A model generated the notes under the pieces. The model was not told the DNA's origin. It saw nothing but the letters and a program-made list of their open reading frames with translations, and made no database searches. Positions 9,797 to 17,851 of a DNA stretch of 64,000 bases are shown here, in pieces (the first letter of the stretch is position 1; every line of letters starts with the position of its first letter). The translations under genes and the position numbers were made by a program. Origin of the DNA: Pseudonocardia sp. DSM 110487 (GTDB taxonomy: Bacteria > Actinomycetota > Actinomycetes > Mycobacteriales > Pseudonocardiaceae); NCBI RefSeq assembly GCF_019468565.1, contig NZ_CP080521.1, forward strand, positions 4,154,001 to 4,218,000, in the 5' to 3' direction.

Positions 9797-10697
9797 CCGC
9801 GTCCCACGCCAGCGCGGCCGCGCCCACGAGCGGCCCGTTCTGCGCGAAGCGGGCGGTCACCAGCTCGGGCGGGAACGGCACGGCCCGGTCGAGCACGGCC
9901 TTCAGCGCGGCGAGCACGACGTCGGCCGCCCGGGCCATCCCGCCGCCGACCGTGATCCGGGCCGGATCGACGAGGATCGCGGCGTTGGCGACGTGCACGG
10001 CCAGCTCGTCGATGGTCTCCTCGAGGAAGGCGCGCGCCGCGGGTTCGGTTCTGGCCAGTGCGAACACCGACGCCGCATCGCCGTCGCCGCCGACCTCGCG
10101 GCCGCGGGCACCGATCGCACCGCCGCCGACGCGTTGCTCCAGCGGGGCGTGCCCGTCGTGCGGGCCTGCGCGGTCGCCCGCGAGGAGCAGGTTGTAGCCG
10201 ATCTCGCCGCCCGCGCCGTGTGCACCGGTCAGCACAGTGCCCTCGACGACGACGCCGAGCGCGAGCCCGGTGCCCAGGTTCAGGTGCAGCCCGGTGTGGA
10301 CACCGTGCAGGTGTCCCCAGCGCGCCTCGGCCAGCGCGGCGGCCTTGACGTCGGTCGCGCATGTCGCAGGTACCCCGAGCGCGTCCTCGAACGTGTCCTG
10401 CAGCCGCAGCCGCGACCAGCCCGGCACGTTCGGCGCGAGGAGCACCCGGTCGCGAAGCACGATTCCAGGGCTGGCGACGCCGGAGCCGAGCAGCGTGCCC
10501 GCCCCGACGTCGGCGACCAGCGAGCGTGCCACCTCGACGGTGCGGGCGACGGCCTGCTCAGCGCCCCGCTCCGCGTGGATCGGGAGCCGCTCGCTCGCCA
10601 GCACGGTGCCCGTCGCGTCGAACGCGGCGAGGCTCGCCTTGGTGCCCCCGAAGTCGACGGCGAGGACGTAGCCCGCTCGTACGTGCCCTTCGGTCAC
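9786..10697 (-). CDS. ROK-family sugar kinase
   Basis: A 303-residue ROK kinase that would phosphorylate the sugar brought in by the adjacent ABC importer. The N terminus has the ATP phosphate-binding motif AVDFGGTKASLA. A second glycine-rich motif (NLGTGLALG) and the general-base Asp (in ATDVKAAALAE) are present. Unusually, the ROK zinc motif C-x-C-G-x-x-G-C-x-E is absent: the equivalent stretch reads GPHDGHAPLEQ with no cysteine. It may therefore be a zinc-free ROK kinase or have altered stability. The GTG start overlaps the permease stop as GTGA, indicating translational coupling at the end of the importer operon. The exact sugar is not determined; the importer type suggests xylose or a related aldose. 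Confidence 0.9.
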   Translation of the reverse strand: MTEGHVRAGYVLAVDFGGTKASLAAFDATGTVLASERLPIHAERGAEQAVARTVEVARSLVADVGAGTLLGSGVASPGIVLRDRVLLAPNVPGWSRLRLQDTFEDALGVPATCATDVKAAALAEARWGHLHGVHTGLHLNLGTGLALGVVVEGTVLTGAHGAGGEIGYNLLLAGDRAGPHDGHAPLEQRVGGGAIGARGREVGGDGDAASVFALARTEPAARAFLEETIDELAVHVANAAILVDPARITVGGGMARAADVVLAALKAVLDRAVPFPPELVTARFAQNGPLVGAAALAWDAVSR

Positions 10698-11908
10698 TTC
10701 AGCCCGTCCGCCGTCCCGCGGCGCGCCAGTGAGTCGATCGCCACCGCGATCGCGAGCACCGCGCCCGTGACCATGAACCGCACGGAGGAGTCGACGTTGA
10801 GCAGCAGCATCCCGTTGGTGATCGACTGGATCACCAGGATGCCGAGCAGCGCGGCGTAGGCGCGGCCACGGCCGCCGAACAGGCTGGTGCCGCCGATCAC
10901 GGCTGCGGCGATCGCGTTGAGCAGGATGTCGCTGCCGCCGGAGGTCTGGTTGACCGCGGCCAGCCGGGACGCGGCCAGCACCCCGCCGACCGCCGCGAGC
11001 GTCGACGCGCCGACGAAGGCCAGTATCCGCACCCGTGTGACGTTGATGCCGGCCCGTCGCGACGCCTCGGCGTTGCCCCCTACGGCGTACATCCGCCTGC
11101 CCCACACCGTGCGGCGCAGGGCGAGGTCGAGCAGCACCACCAGCCCGCCGAAGATCACCAGCGTGAGCGGGACCCCGCGGTCGGCGTTCAGCACGATGAC
11201 CCCACCCGCCAGGAGCGCGGCGAGCCCGGCCGAGCGCGCGAGCACCCACGCCGTACCCGGCACGGCGAGCTCCGCCGCTACCCGCATCCGCCGGGTGACC
11301 AGGGACGCCGTCAGGTGCACGCCGGCCAGAACGACCACCAGCCCCCAGCCGAGCCACGGTGGCAGCCACGTGTCGGACAGCGCCGCGATACCCCGGTCGA
11401 ACGGCAGGTTGACCGTGCCGGCCGGGCCGAGCAGGAACAGCATCAGGCCGAGCCAGCCGATCAGGCCGGCGAGCGTGACCACGAACGACGGCATCGACAG
11501 CTTCGTGCGCATCAGGCCGTGCAAGAGGCCGATCACGGCACCGGTGGCGAGCGCGCCGAGCACCGACAGCACCGGGTTCCAGCCCTGCTGCGTGTACAGC
11601 AGCGTCATGACGACGGCGGACAAGCCGCTCACGGAGCCGACCGAGAGGTCGATCTCGCCGAGGAGCAGCACGAGCACGATCCCGAGCGCGATCGTGCCGG
11701 TGGCGGCCATCTGCAGCGCGAGGTTGGTGAGGTTCTCCGCGGACAGGAAGTGCCGGTTGAGCGACGAGAACACGATCGCGATGAGGATCAGCCCGACCGC
11801 GACGGGGAGCGAACCGAGGTCGCCGCGGCGCACGCGGTCCCGCGCCGCGTCGAGCACACGACGGCCGTGCGCACGGGGAGCAGGCACGTTCACGGCCACC
11901 TCGGTCAC
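10694..11908 (-). CDS. Sugar ABC transporter permease (XylH/RbsC type)
   Basis: A 404-residue integral membrane permease of the carbohydrate uptake transporter-2 class. Many hydrophobic helices are visible, beginning around residue 35. The GEIDLSVGSV loop is the CUT2 signature that contacts substrate-binding protein and ATPase, and a C-terminal GGTSLFGG segment is also typical. The start is the GTG at 11908, whose bases overlap the ATPase stop as GTGA; the frame is open further upstream but lies inside the ATPase gene. It works with the ATPase and lipoprotein upstream, and its own stop overlaps the kinase start. The linker between the central helices is somewhat longer than in ribose permeases, as in XylH. 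Confidence 0.93.
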   Translation of the reverse strand: MTEVAVNVPAPRAHGRRVLDAARDRVRRGDLGSLPVAVGLILIAIVFSSLNRHFLSAENLTNLALQMAATGTIALGIVLVLLLGEIDLSVGSVSGLSAVVMTLLYTQQGWNPVLSVLGALATGAVIGLLHGLMRTKLSMPSFVVTLAGLIGWLGLMLFLLGPAGTVNLPFDRGIAALSDTWLPPWLGWGLVVVLAGVHLTASLVTRRMRVAAELAVPGTAWVLARSAGLAALLAGGVIVLNADRGVPLTLVIFGGLVVLLDLALRRTVWGRRMYAVGGNAEASRRAGINVTRVRILAFVGASTLAAVGGVLAASRLAAVNQTSGGSDILLNAIAAAVIGGTSLFGGRGRAYAALLGILVIQSITNGMLLLNVDSSVRFMVTGAVLAIAVAIDSLARRGTADGLK

Positions 11909-12672
11909 GACGCGATCCCGTACGAGCCGGCGCCCGTGATGGCCGCCACGATCTCCTCCTGCGTGGTCGACGCCGTCTCGAACACACCGGCGTTGCGCCC
12001 GAGCCGCAGCACGACCACCCGGTCGCTCACCTCGCGGACGTCGGCGAGGTTGTGCGAGATCAGTACGACGGCGAGCCCGCGCTCGCGCAGCCGCTTGATC
12101 AATCCGAGGACCTGCGCGGTCTGCTCGACACCCAGTGCGGCAGTCGGCTCGTCGAGGATGACCATCCTCGGCTCGCCGAGCAGGGCGCGCGCGATCGCCA
12201 CGGACTGGCGCTGCCCTCCCGACAGCGTCGCCACCGGCGTGCGCACGTCTGCGATCTTCACGTCGAGCGAGCGCAACAGGTCGCGCGCGGCGCGCTCCAT
12301 CCGGATCTCGCCGAGCACGCTGTAGCTGCGCACCTCGGAACCGAGGTGCAGGTTCGCGACCACGTCGAGGTTCTCGCAGAGCGCGAGGTCCTGGAACACG
12401 GTGGTGATGCCTAGCGCCTGCGCGTCCTGGGGTCGGGCGATCCGCACCGGCTCGCCGTCGAACGCGATGGTTCCGCTGTCGGCGGTGATCGCCCCCGAGA
12501 TCACCTTGACCAGCGTGGACTTGCCCGCGCCGTTGTCGCCGACCAGCGCGACCACCTCGCCCGCGTGGACGTCGAGGTCGGCGCCTGCGAGGGCCTGCAC
12601 GGCGCCGTACCGCTTGGTGGCGCCGCGGACCGAGAGCACGGGCTTCTGCTCGTCGCCCGAGTCGGTGCTCAC
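11905..12672 (-). CDS. Sugar ABC transporter ATP-binding protein
   Basis: A 255-residue single-domain ABC ATPase. It has Walker A (GDNGAGKST), the Q-loop (TVFQDLALCENL), the signature LSGGQRQ, Walker B (MVILDEP) and the switch histidine (ISHN). CUT2 importers often use a tandem double ATPase (RbsA, XylG); this is the short single-copy form, as in FrcA-type systems, and presumably acts as a homodimer. I chose the GTG at 12672, 20 bp after the binding-protein stop, because it gives a normal N terminus; the frame extends to 12717 but would overlap the upstream gene. It is cytoplasmic and energises the permease encoded next. Confidence 0.93.
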   Translation of the reverse strand: MSTDSGDEQKPVLSVRGATKRYGAVQALAGADLDVHAGEVVALVGDNGAGKSTLVKVISGAITADSGTIAFDGEPVRIARPQDAQALGITTVFQDLALCENLDVVANLHLGSEVRSYSVLGEIRMERAARDLLRSLDVKIADVRTPVATLSGGQRQSVAIARALLGEPRMVILDEPTAALGVEQTAQVLGLIKRLRERGLAVVLISHNLADVREVSDRVVVLRLGRNAGVFETASTTQEEIVAAITGAGSYGIAS

Positions 12673-12692
12673 TCCGCAAGCTCCGCTCGGGT

Positions 12693-13784
12693 TCACGACA
12701 GCCCTGCCGCCGCACACGCTGCGGCGATGTCGGGCGTGCAGATGTCGGACACCGTGTAGAAGCCGTCAGCGACGATCGTGTCCTTGATCTTGTCCTTGGT
12801 GACCGCGATCGGGTCGAGCAGCGTGGTCGGGATGTCCGCCGTGCCGTTGTTGACCGTCGTTGTCGTCTTCGGCTTCTCACCCCTGGCCAGCGCGACGGCC
12901 GCCTCGGCGGCGGTCTCGGCCTGCACCTTGATGTTCAGGTAGATCGTCATCGTCTGCTCACCGGTGAGGATCCGCTGCACGGCGGCGAGCTCGGCGTCCT
13001 GGCCGGTCAGCGCGGGCAGGGTGGCGTAACCGGCGCGCTTGAGCGCGGCGACGGCGCCGGTGGCCATGCCGTCGTTGGCCGAGTAGACGCCGACGATCGA
13101 GTCGCGGCCGAGCGAGGTGATCGCCTGCTCCATCTGCTCCTGCGCCTTGTCGGGGCTCCAGTCGGGGGTGTCGAACTCGCGCCCGATCGTGACCTTGCCG
13201 TCGAGCGCGTTGTGAGCGCCCTTCTTGTAGTCGGCCGAGCTCGGGTCGGTGGGCGACCCGTTGATCATCACGATCTGGCCGGTGCCTGCGGTGCCCCGCT
13301 TGGTCAGCTCGTCGAGCAGCGCCTGGCCCTGCACCTCGCCGACCTCGACGTTGTCGAAGGACACGAAGTAGTCGTAGCCGATGCCGGAGATCCGCCGGTC
13401 GTAGGCGATGACCGGGATCCTCCGCTGCGTGGCCTGGTTGACCAGCGGTGCAACGGCGTCGGCGTCGACCGCGTCGAGGACGAGCACGTCGGCGCCCTGG
13501 GTGAGTGCCGACTCCACCTGGCTCTGCTGCTTGGCGGCGTCCTGGTCGGCGTTGAAGTACAGGAACGCGCAGTCGGGGCACAGCTCCTTCAGCTTGGCCT
13601 CGAACACCGGCTTGTCGAACTGCTCGTAGCGGGTGGTCTTCGACTCGGGGAGGAAGAGCGCGACCGTCGCGGCCTCCGCGCCCGGGGCGCTGCTCGCGGC
13701 GGTCCCCCCGCCGCTATCGGATCCGCAGCCCGCCGCGAGGAGCAGCGCGGCCCCTGCCGCGATGATGAGACGGTCTCGACGCAT
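12693..13784 (-). CDS. Sugar-binding lipoprotein of ABC importer (XylF-like)
   Basis: A 363-residue periplasmic-binding-protein-fold lipoprotein. The signal peptide ends in the lipobox LAAGC (Cys 20), followed by a Gly/Ser linker, so it is anchored outside the cell membrane. The mature part resembles xylose-binding proteins: VALFLPESKTTRYEQFDKP, then QVESALTQGADVLVLDAVD, then IPVIAYDRRI. The ATG at 13784 has an AGAGGG ribosome site. It is the first gene of the operon (binding protein, ATPase, permease, ROK kinase) and lies opposite a divergent ROK-type repressor, with a dyad operator between them. Xylose or a similar aldose is the best guess for the ligand. Confidence 0.93.
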   Translation of the reverse strand: MRRDRLIIAAGAALLLAAGCGSDSGGGTAASSAPGAEAATVALFLPESKTTRYEQFDKPVFEAKLKELCPDCAFLYFNADQDAAKQQSQVESALTQGADVLVLDAVDADAVAPLVNQATQRRIPVIAYDRRISGIGYDYFVSFDNVEVGEVQGQALLDELTKRGTAGTGQIVMINGSPTDPSSADYKKGAHNALDGKVTIGREFDTPDWSPDKAQEQMEQAITSLGRDSIVGVYSANDGMATGAVAALKRAGYATLPALTGQDAELAAVQRILTGEQTMTIYLNIKVQAETAAEAAVALARGEKPKTTTTVNNGTADIPTTLLDPIAVTKDKIKDTIVADGFYTVSDICTPDIAAACAAAGLS

Positions 13785-13825
13785 GGAGTCACCCTCTTGA
13801 CGGGAGCGGGGCGCCCGGTTGAGCG

Positions 13826-13849
13826 TTGGTAAGAAAGGTAGTTTACTAA
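13826..13849. promoter_or_regulatory. Probable ROK-repressor operator
   Basis: An imperfect dyad, TTGGTAAG at 13826-13833 facing GTTTACTAA at 13841-13849 (half-site TTRGTAA), lies 42 bp upstream of the importer operon start. It is strikingly AT-rich for this genome and matches the style of XylR/ROK-family operators. It is the natural target of the divergent ROK regulator and would repress the importer until sugar is present. Confidence 0.6.
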
Positions 13850-13866
13850 TGGCGCTGGTGTCCAGA

Positions 13867-13897
13867 AGCCCTCGACCGTGGGGGGTGGTCGAGGGCT
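13867..13897. repeat. Strong hairpin in divergent intergenic region
   Basis: A perfect 11-bp stem, AGCCCTCGACC with GGTCGAGGGCT, around a 9-base G-rich loop. It has no T-tract. It sits between two divergent start codons, where a terminator is not expected; it may lie in the 5' leader of the ROK regulator mRNA. Confidence 0.6.
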
Positions 13898-13910
13898 GTG
13901 ACCGGCGACC

Positions 13911-13941
13911 GGGGGTCAGGAAGGCCACCTTCCTGACCCCC
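13911..13941. repeat. Perfect 14-bp hairpin with CCA/TGG loop
   Basis: GGGGGTCAGGAAGG and its exact complement flank a 3-base loop, ending 23 bp before the ROK regulator start. The core GTCAG(G/C)AAGG-TGG-CC/TTT(C/G)CTGAC is shared with the hairpin at 29088-29110, which lies just after a stop codon and looks like a terminator. Here the position is a 5' leader, so an attenuator or insulator role is possible. Confidence 0.65.
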
Positions 13942-13964
13942 GCAGGACGTGGAGAGGGCGGGCG

Positions 13965-15143
13965 ATGAGGAAGCAGGTCGGGAACCCGCAGCTCCTGCGA
14001 ACCATGAACGAGCGGCTGCTCCTGGAGCACCTGCGCGAGCACGGCCCGTCCTCCCGCGGTGACCTGGCGGCGGCCAGCGGGCTCTCCAAGCCGACCGTCT
14101 CCGCGGCGCTCGCCGGGCTGGAGGCGGCCGGTCTGGTGCACCTGGTCGAATCGCGCGGCGGCAAGCCGGGGCCGAGCACGGCGATCTACGACATGAACTC
14201 GCGGGCCGGGCTCGTCGCGGGCGTCGACATCGGCCGCAAATGGATCCGTCTGGCCATCGCCGACCTGCGCGGCGAGTTCGTGGGACGGCGCGACGCACGC
14301 AACACGGCACGGTCCGGCACCGAGCTGGTGCGGCGCGTGCGCGCGCTCGCCGGTGAGCTCGCGGCCGACGCCGGGATCGAGTGGCCTGCGGTGCGCTACG
14401 CCGTGATCGGCAGTCCCGGCGTGCTCAACCGCACCACCGGACGCCTCGACCTCGCGCCCAACCTGCCCGGCTGGGGCAGGGCCGGGCTCGTCGAGCAGCT
14501 GCGCACGGCCTTGCAGGTGGAGTCGGCGATCGAGAACGACATCAACCTGGCGGCCGTGGGCGAGCTGACGTTCGGCGCCGGGCGCGGAGTGCGCAACTTC
14601 GTGCTCGTCTCCGTAGGCACGGGCGTCGGCATGGGCATCGTGATCAACGGCTCGCTGTACGTCGGCGGCACCGGCGCGGCCGGCGAGGTGTCGTTCCTGC
14701 CGAGCGGCGACCTGGAGGTGCCGCGGTTCGACACCCGCCAGCGAGGCATGACCGAGGCAGCGACGTCGGCTTCGGGTCTCGTGCAGGCCGCTCGCGACGC
14801 CGGGCTGCCGTTCGGCTCGGCGAAGGAGGTCTTCGCCGCCGCCGCGGCGGATGACGAGCGGGCACAGGTGATCGTGGAGGCCGAGGGGCGCCGGATCGGT
14901 GCGCTGATCACCGCCGTGACCGCCATCCTCGACCCCGACCTCGTCGTGCTCGGCGGCGGCGTCGGGCGCAACCTCGACATGCTCGGCGACGCGATCTCGC
15001 GCCGGATCGCGGAGCTCGGGCCGCTGCGGCCCCGGATCGTGGCGAGCGAGCTCGGCGACGGGGATGTGCTGTTCGGGGCGGTGGCGCGGGCCCTCGACGT
15101 GGCGCGCGACCAGTTGTTCGAGCGCCGTTCCCAGGGCGCGTAG
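13965..15143 (+). CDS. ROK-family transcriptional regulator (XylR/NagC type)
   Basis: A 392-residue regulator with an N-terminal winged helix (about 15-75: SSRGDLAAASGLSKPTVS as the recognition part) joined to a ROK kinase-like sugar-sensing domain (VAGVDIGRKWIRLAIADL, then VGTGVGMGIVI). The ROK domain Asp lies in IENDINLAAVGE. It most likely represses the divergent sugar importer/kinase operon through the dyad at 13826-13849 and is released by the sugar. It starts at the ATG at 13965 with a GGAGAGGGCGGGCG stretch just upstream. The zinc-type cysteine cluster is not visible here either. Confidence 0.93.
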   Translation: MRKQVGNPQLLRTMNERLLLEHLREHGPSSRGDLAAASGLSKPTVSAALAGLEAAGLVHLVESRGGKPGPSTAIYDMNSRAGLVAGVDIGRKWIRLAIADLRGEFVGRRDARNTARSGTELVRRVRALAGELAADAGIEWPAVRYAVIGSPGVLNRTTGRLDLAPNLPGWGRAGLVEQLRTALQVESAIENDINLAAVGELTFGAGRGVRNFVLVSVGTGVGMGIVINGSLYVGGTGAAGEVSFLPSGDLEVPRFDTRQRGMTEAATSASGLVQAARDAGLPFGSAKEVFAAAAADDERAQVIVEAEGRRIGALITAVTAILDPDLVVLGGGVGRNLDMLGDAISRRIAELGPLRPRIVASELGDGDVLFGAVARALDVARDQLFERRSQGA

Positions 15144-15408
15144 CCCGCCCGGCAGAATGCTCGGACGGGTGATGTCGTCGTGTGCGTCGACGCCGTCACC
15201 CCGCTCGAGCAGCGGGTGCGGGTGCACTGGGCAGCGGCGGGTCCGCCGGATGGGCGGCGGACTACACGTTCACCGTTGCCTGCGACGCGATCGGCGCGGA
15301 GATCGTCGAGGCGGACCTGCAGTACGCCCGTTGACGGCGGAACAATTGCCGCAGGGGCCGCTCGGTGGGCGGGTGAGGATCGCGATGGCGGCGAGCACGA
15401 GCCACGCC
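15144..15408. other. Gap with no confident gene
   Basis: This 265-bp stretch separates the convergent ROK regulator and M48 protease genes. Short open frames exist. One ends at 15334 with a protein-like tail (DYTFTVACDAIGAEIVEADL) but has no convincing start and seems to need a frame change upstream, so it may be the remnant of a lost gene. No terminator hairpin was obvious. Confidence 0.4.
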
Positions 15409-16494
15409 TTACTCCGCACGGTCGGCACCGAACCGTCCCCTGATGCGCTCCGCCGTGGTGGATACGGCCGCGCCGACGTCGGTGAAGACCTTCGCGAGCG
15501 GATCGGTGGACGAGGCGACGGCGTCCCGGTAGCTCCTGGCGGCCGAGCCGATGTCGGTCGACCAGTGGTCCGACGGGCGCTGGTCGGTCCGGCGCGGGTA
15601 GTCGCCTGCCAGGATGGCCCGGTACTCGACCGACGCGGCCCACTGCTGCAGCTGCGCCGCCCGCACCACGGCGAGCGGGTGGCTCAGCCGCTCGGTGTGC
15701 CGCAGCTTCAGCAGGCTGTCGCGGATGTCCTCGCCCGCGCTGTACTCGGCGGCCTGCTGCAGGAACGCGGGGATGTCGACCTCGACCGGGCGTAGCCCGC
15801 CGGCCAGCACGATATGGGTCTCCAGTGCGGCGCGCGGGTCCTGGGCGCACAGCAGCCCCGCGCGGTCGCACGACAGCTCCGCCTTGCGGTACCACTCGCT
15901 CAGCGCGGCCATGATCGCCCGCAGCCCGAGCGCGCTGACCGGCATCCACGACATGGTCAGCTGCAGATCGATCAAGCGCACCATCATCGTCCGGTACACG
16001 GCGTGGCCGGACAGGATGTGCCCCATCTCGTGGCCGATCGTGAACCGCAGTCCGTCGGTGTCGAGCAGCTCGACGAGGCCGGTGTTCAGCACGATGAACG
16101 GCTCGTCCATGCCGAGCGCCATCGCGTTGGCACTGGCGTCACGGGCGACGAACATCTGCGGCACGGGGTCGATGTCGAGTATCTCAGCGCACTCGTGGCG
16201 CAGCCGGTCCAGCTCCGGGTACTGGGTGGGACCGACGCGGATCGCCGACCCGACGGCCCTGAGCCGTTCCCCGCGCTCGTGGAAGAAGCCCGACATCGCC
16301 TTGAGCACCTCGGCGAACCCGGGGGCCATCCGGAGCGTGGCGAGCGCACCCCTGTCCACCGGATGCTCGTAGGCGCGCGGGCTGATCCCGGGAAACCGCA
16401 CCCGTCCCGCGGGCGAGGCGAGCTGCTTGCCGCGGCCCTCGCCCGTCCCATCCGACGTGCGCGGAGCCGGGTTCGATCGCGAGTTCGACGTCAT
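15409..16494 (-). CDS. M48-family zinc metallopeptidase
   Basis: A 361-residue protein with the zinc motif HEMGH (in IGHEMGHILSGH) and the downstream third-ligand segment ELSCDRAG expected for M48 (Ste24/HtpX clan) proteases. Between them lies a hydrophobic stretch (about residues 200-225) that may contact the membrane. Unlike HtpX it lacks an N-terminal pair of transmembrane helices, so it resembles the soluble M48 group common in actinomycetes. I used the ATG at 16494; the frame is open to 16767, but that part is low-complexity and overlaps the TerC promoter region. The C-terminal region contains SHPLAVVRAAQL, where the histidine follows the usual 'T/SHP' family pattern. Confidence 0.85.
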   Translation of the reverse strand: MTSNSRSNPAPRTSDGTGEGRGKQLASPAGRVRFPGISPRAYEHPVDRGALATLRMAPGFAEVLKAMSGFFHERGERLRAVGSAIRVGPTQYPELDRLRHECAEILDIDPVPQMFVARDASANAMALGMDEPFIVLNTGLVELLDTDGLRFTIGHEMGHILSGHAVYRTMMVRLIDLQLTMSWMPVSALGLRAIMAALSEWYRKAELSCDRAGLLCAQDPRAALETHIVLAGGLRPVEVDIPAFLQQAAEYSAGEDIRDSLLKLRHTERLSHPLAVVRAAQLQQWAASVEYRAILAGDYPRRTDQRPSDHWSTDIGSAARSYRDAVASSTDPLAKVFTDVGAAVSTTAERIRGRFGADRAE

Positions 16495-16672
16495 GCCCGG
16501 GCCGACCCGGCCCCGACCGGCTGCGTTGGGCGTCAGGGACGGATGTGATCCAACGCACATCGTCGTGGCCTGGGGCTCGATCGGAGGATCACGAGGACCT
16601 GTCGCCGCTGCGCCGTTGCTGGTTGTCTGGGACCGTCGCCGGAAACGGTCATCGAGATCCACTGGAGGCGGT

Positions 16673-17851
16673 GTGGCGGGCGTCCTGTGGTGGGCGACGG
16701 TCCTGGGGATCATCGGCCTGCTTGCCTTCGACTTCTTCTTCCACGTCCGCAAGGCGCATGTGCCCACGCTGCGGGAGGCGGCCCTGTGGTCGGCGCTCTA
16801 CGTGGGGATCGCGCTGCTGTTCGGCGTCGCGGTGCTGGTCTTCGGCGGCGGCGCGATGGGGGCGGAGTACTTCGCGGGCTACGTGACGGAGAAGGCGCTC
16901 TCGATCGACAACCTGTTCGTGTTCCTGGTCATCATGACCAGCTTCCGGGTGCCGCGCGCCGACCAGCAGAAGGTGCTGCTGTTCGGCATCGCGATGTCCC
17001 TGGTCGTCCGCACCGCGTTCATCTTCCTGGGAGCCACGCTGATCAGCACGTTCGCGTGGGTCTTCTACATCTTCGGGCTCGCGTTGCTCATGACCGCAGG
17101 CAACATCATCCGGCCCCGCGACTCCGAGGAGCGGTCCGCCGACAACGTGATGGTGCGGCTCGCCCGCCGCCTGTTCCGCACGTCCGAGGGCTATGACGGC
17201 GACAAGCTCTTCTCCGTGGTGGACGGGCGCCGGGTCATGACGCCGATGCTGCTGGTCATGGTGGCCATCGGCAGCACCGACATCCTCTTCGCGCTCGACT
17301 CGATCCCCGCGATCTTCGGGCTCACCCAGAACGTGTACGTGGTGTTCACGGCCACCGCGTTCTCCCTGCTCGGGCTGCGCCAGCTCTTCTTCCTCCTGAA
17401 CGGGCTGCTCGACCGGCTCGTCTACCTCTCCTTCGGGCTGGCCGCCATCCTCGCGTTCATCGGTGTAAAGCTGATCCTGCACGCGCTGCACGAGAACAAC
17501 GTGCCGTTCGTCAACGGTGGCGAGCCCGTGGCGGTCGTCGAGATCAGCACGGGCGTGTCGCTCGTCATCATCCTCGCGGTGCTGGTCGTCACCGTGATCG
17601 CGTCGCTGACCAGCTCGAAGGGACGAGCGGTGAACCTGGTGGCCGCCGCGCGGCGGCACGCAACGGAGTACCTGATGTGCGAGACCGATCCCGCCGTGCG
17701 CGAGGACATCTTCCAGAAGCTCCTCGCCGAGGAGGCCCAGCTGCGCAGGCTTCCGGAGAAGCGCAGGGCGCGGATCCGGGAGGAGGAGCAGCTCATGGCG
17801 CTCCTGCGCCGCGCCCACGCCGATCACGAGGCATCCGCGGTGACTGGCTAG
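16673..17851 (+). CDS. TerC-family membrane protein (copy 1)
   Basis: A 392-residue integral membrane protein of the TerC/Alx family, known in several bacteria as manganese exporters or metal-homeostasis factors. About nine hydrophobic helices are visible, with the family motifs YVTEKALSIDNLFVF and ALDSIPAIFGLTQ, whose acidic residues lie in the membrane. The GTG at 16673 follows GGAGG by 4 bp. A charged tail of about 70 residues after the last helix is longer than in copy 2 at 26862. No riboswitch-like leader was seen upstream. The stop codon TAG lies inside the left inverted repeat of the element at 17848-18903. Confidence 0.93.
   Translation: MAGVLWWATVLGIIGLLAFDFFFHVRKAHVPTLREAALWSALYVGIALLFGVAVLVFGGGAMGAEYFAGYVTEKALSIDNLFVFLVIMTSFRVPRADQQKVLLFGIAMSLVVRTAFIFLGATLISTFAWVFYIFGLALLMTAGNIIRPRDSEERSADNVMVRLARRLFRTSEGYDGDKLFSVVDGRRVMTPMLLVMVAIGSTDILFALDSIPAIFGLTQNVYVVFTATAFSLLGLRQLFFLLNGLLDRLVYLSFGLAAILAFIGVKLILHALHENNVPFVNGGEPVAVVEISTGVSLVIILAVLVVTVIASLTSSKGRAVNLVAAARRHATEYLMCETDPAVREDIFQKLLAEEAQLRRLPEKRRARIREEEQLMALLRRAHADHEASAVTG

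Noticed and set aside
15180..15443. Plus-strand frame of 87 codons after the ROK regulator
   Set aside because: It runs into the M48 gene on the other strand and looks like protein in only part of one other frame; at best a remnant.
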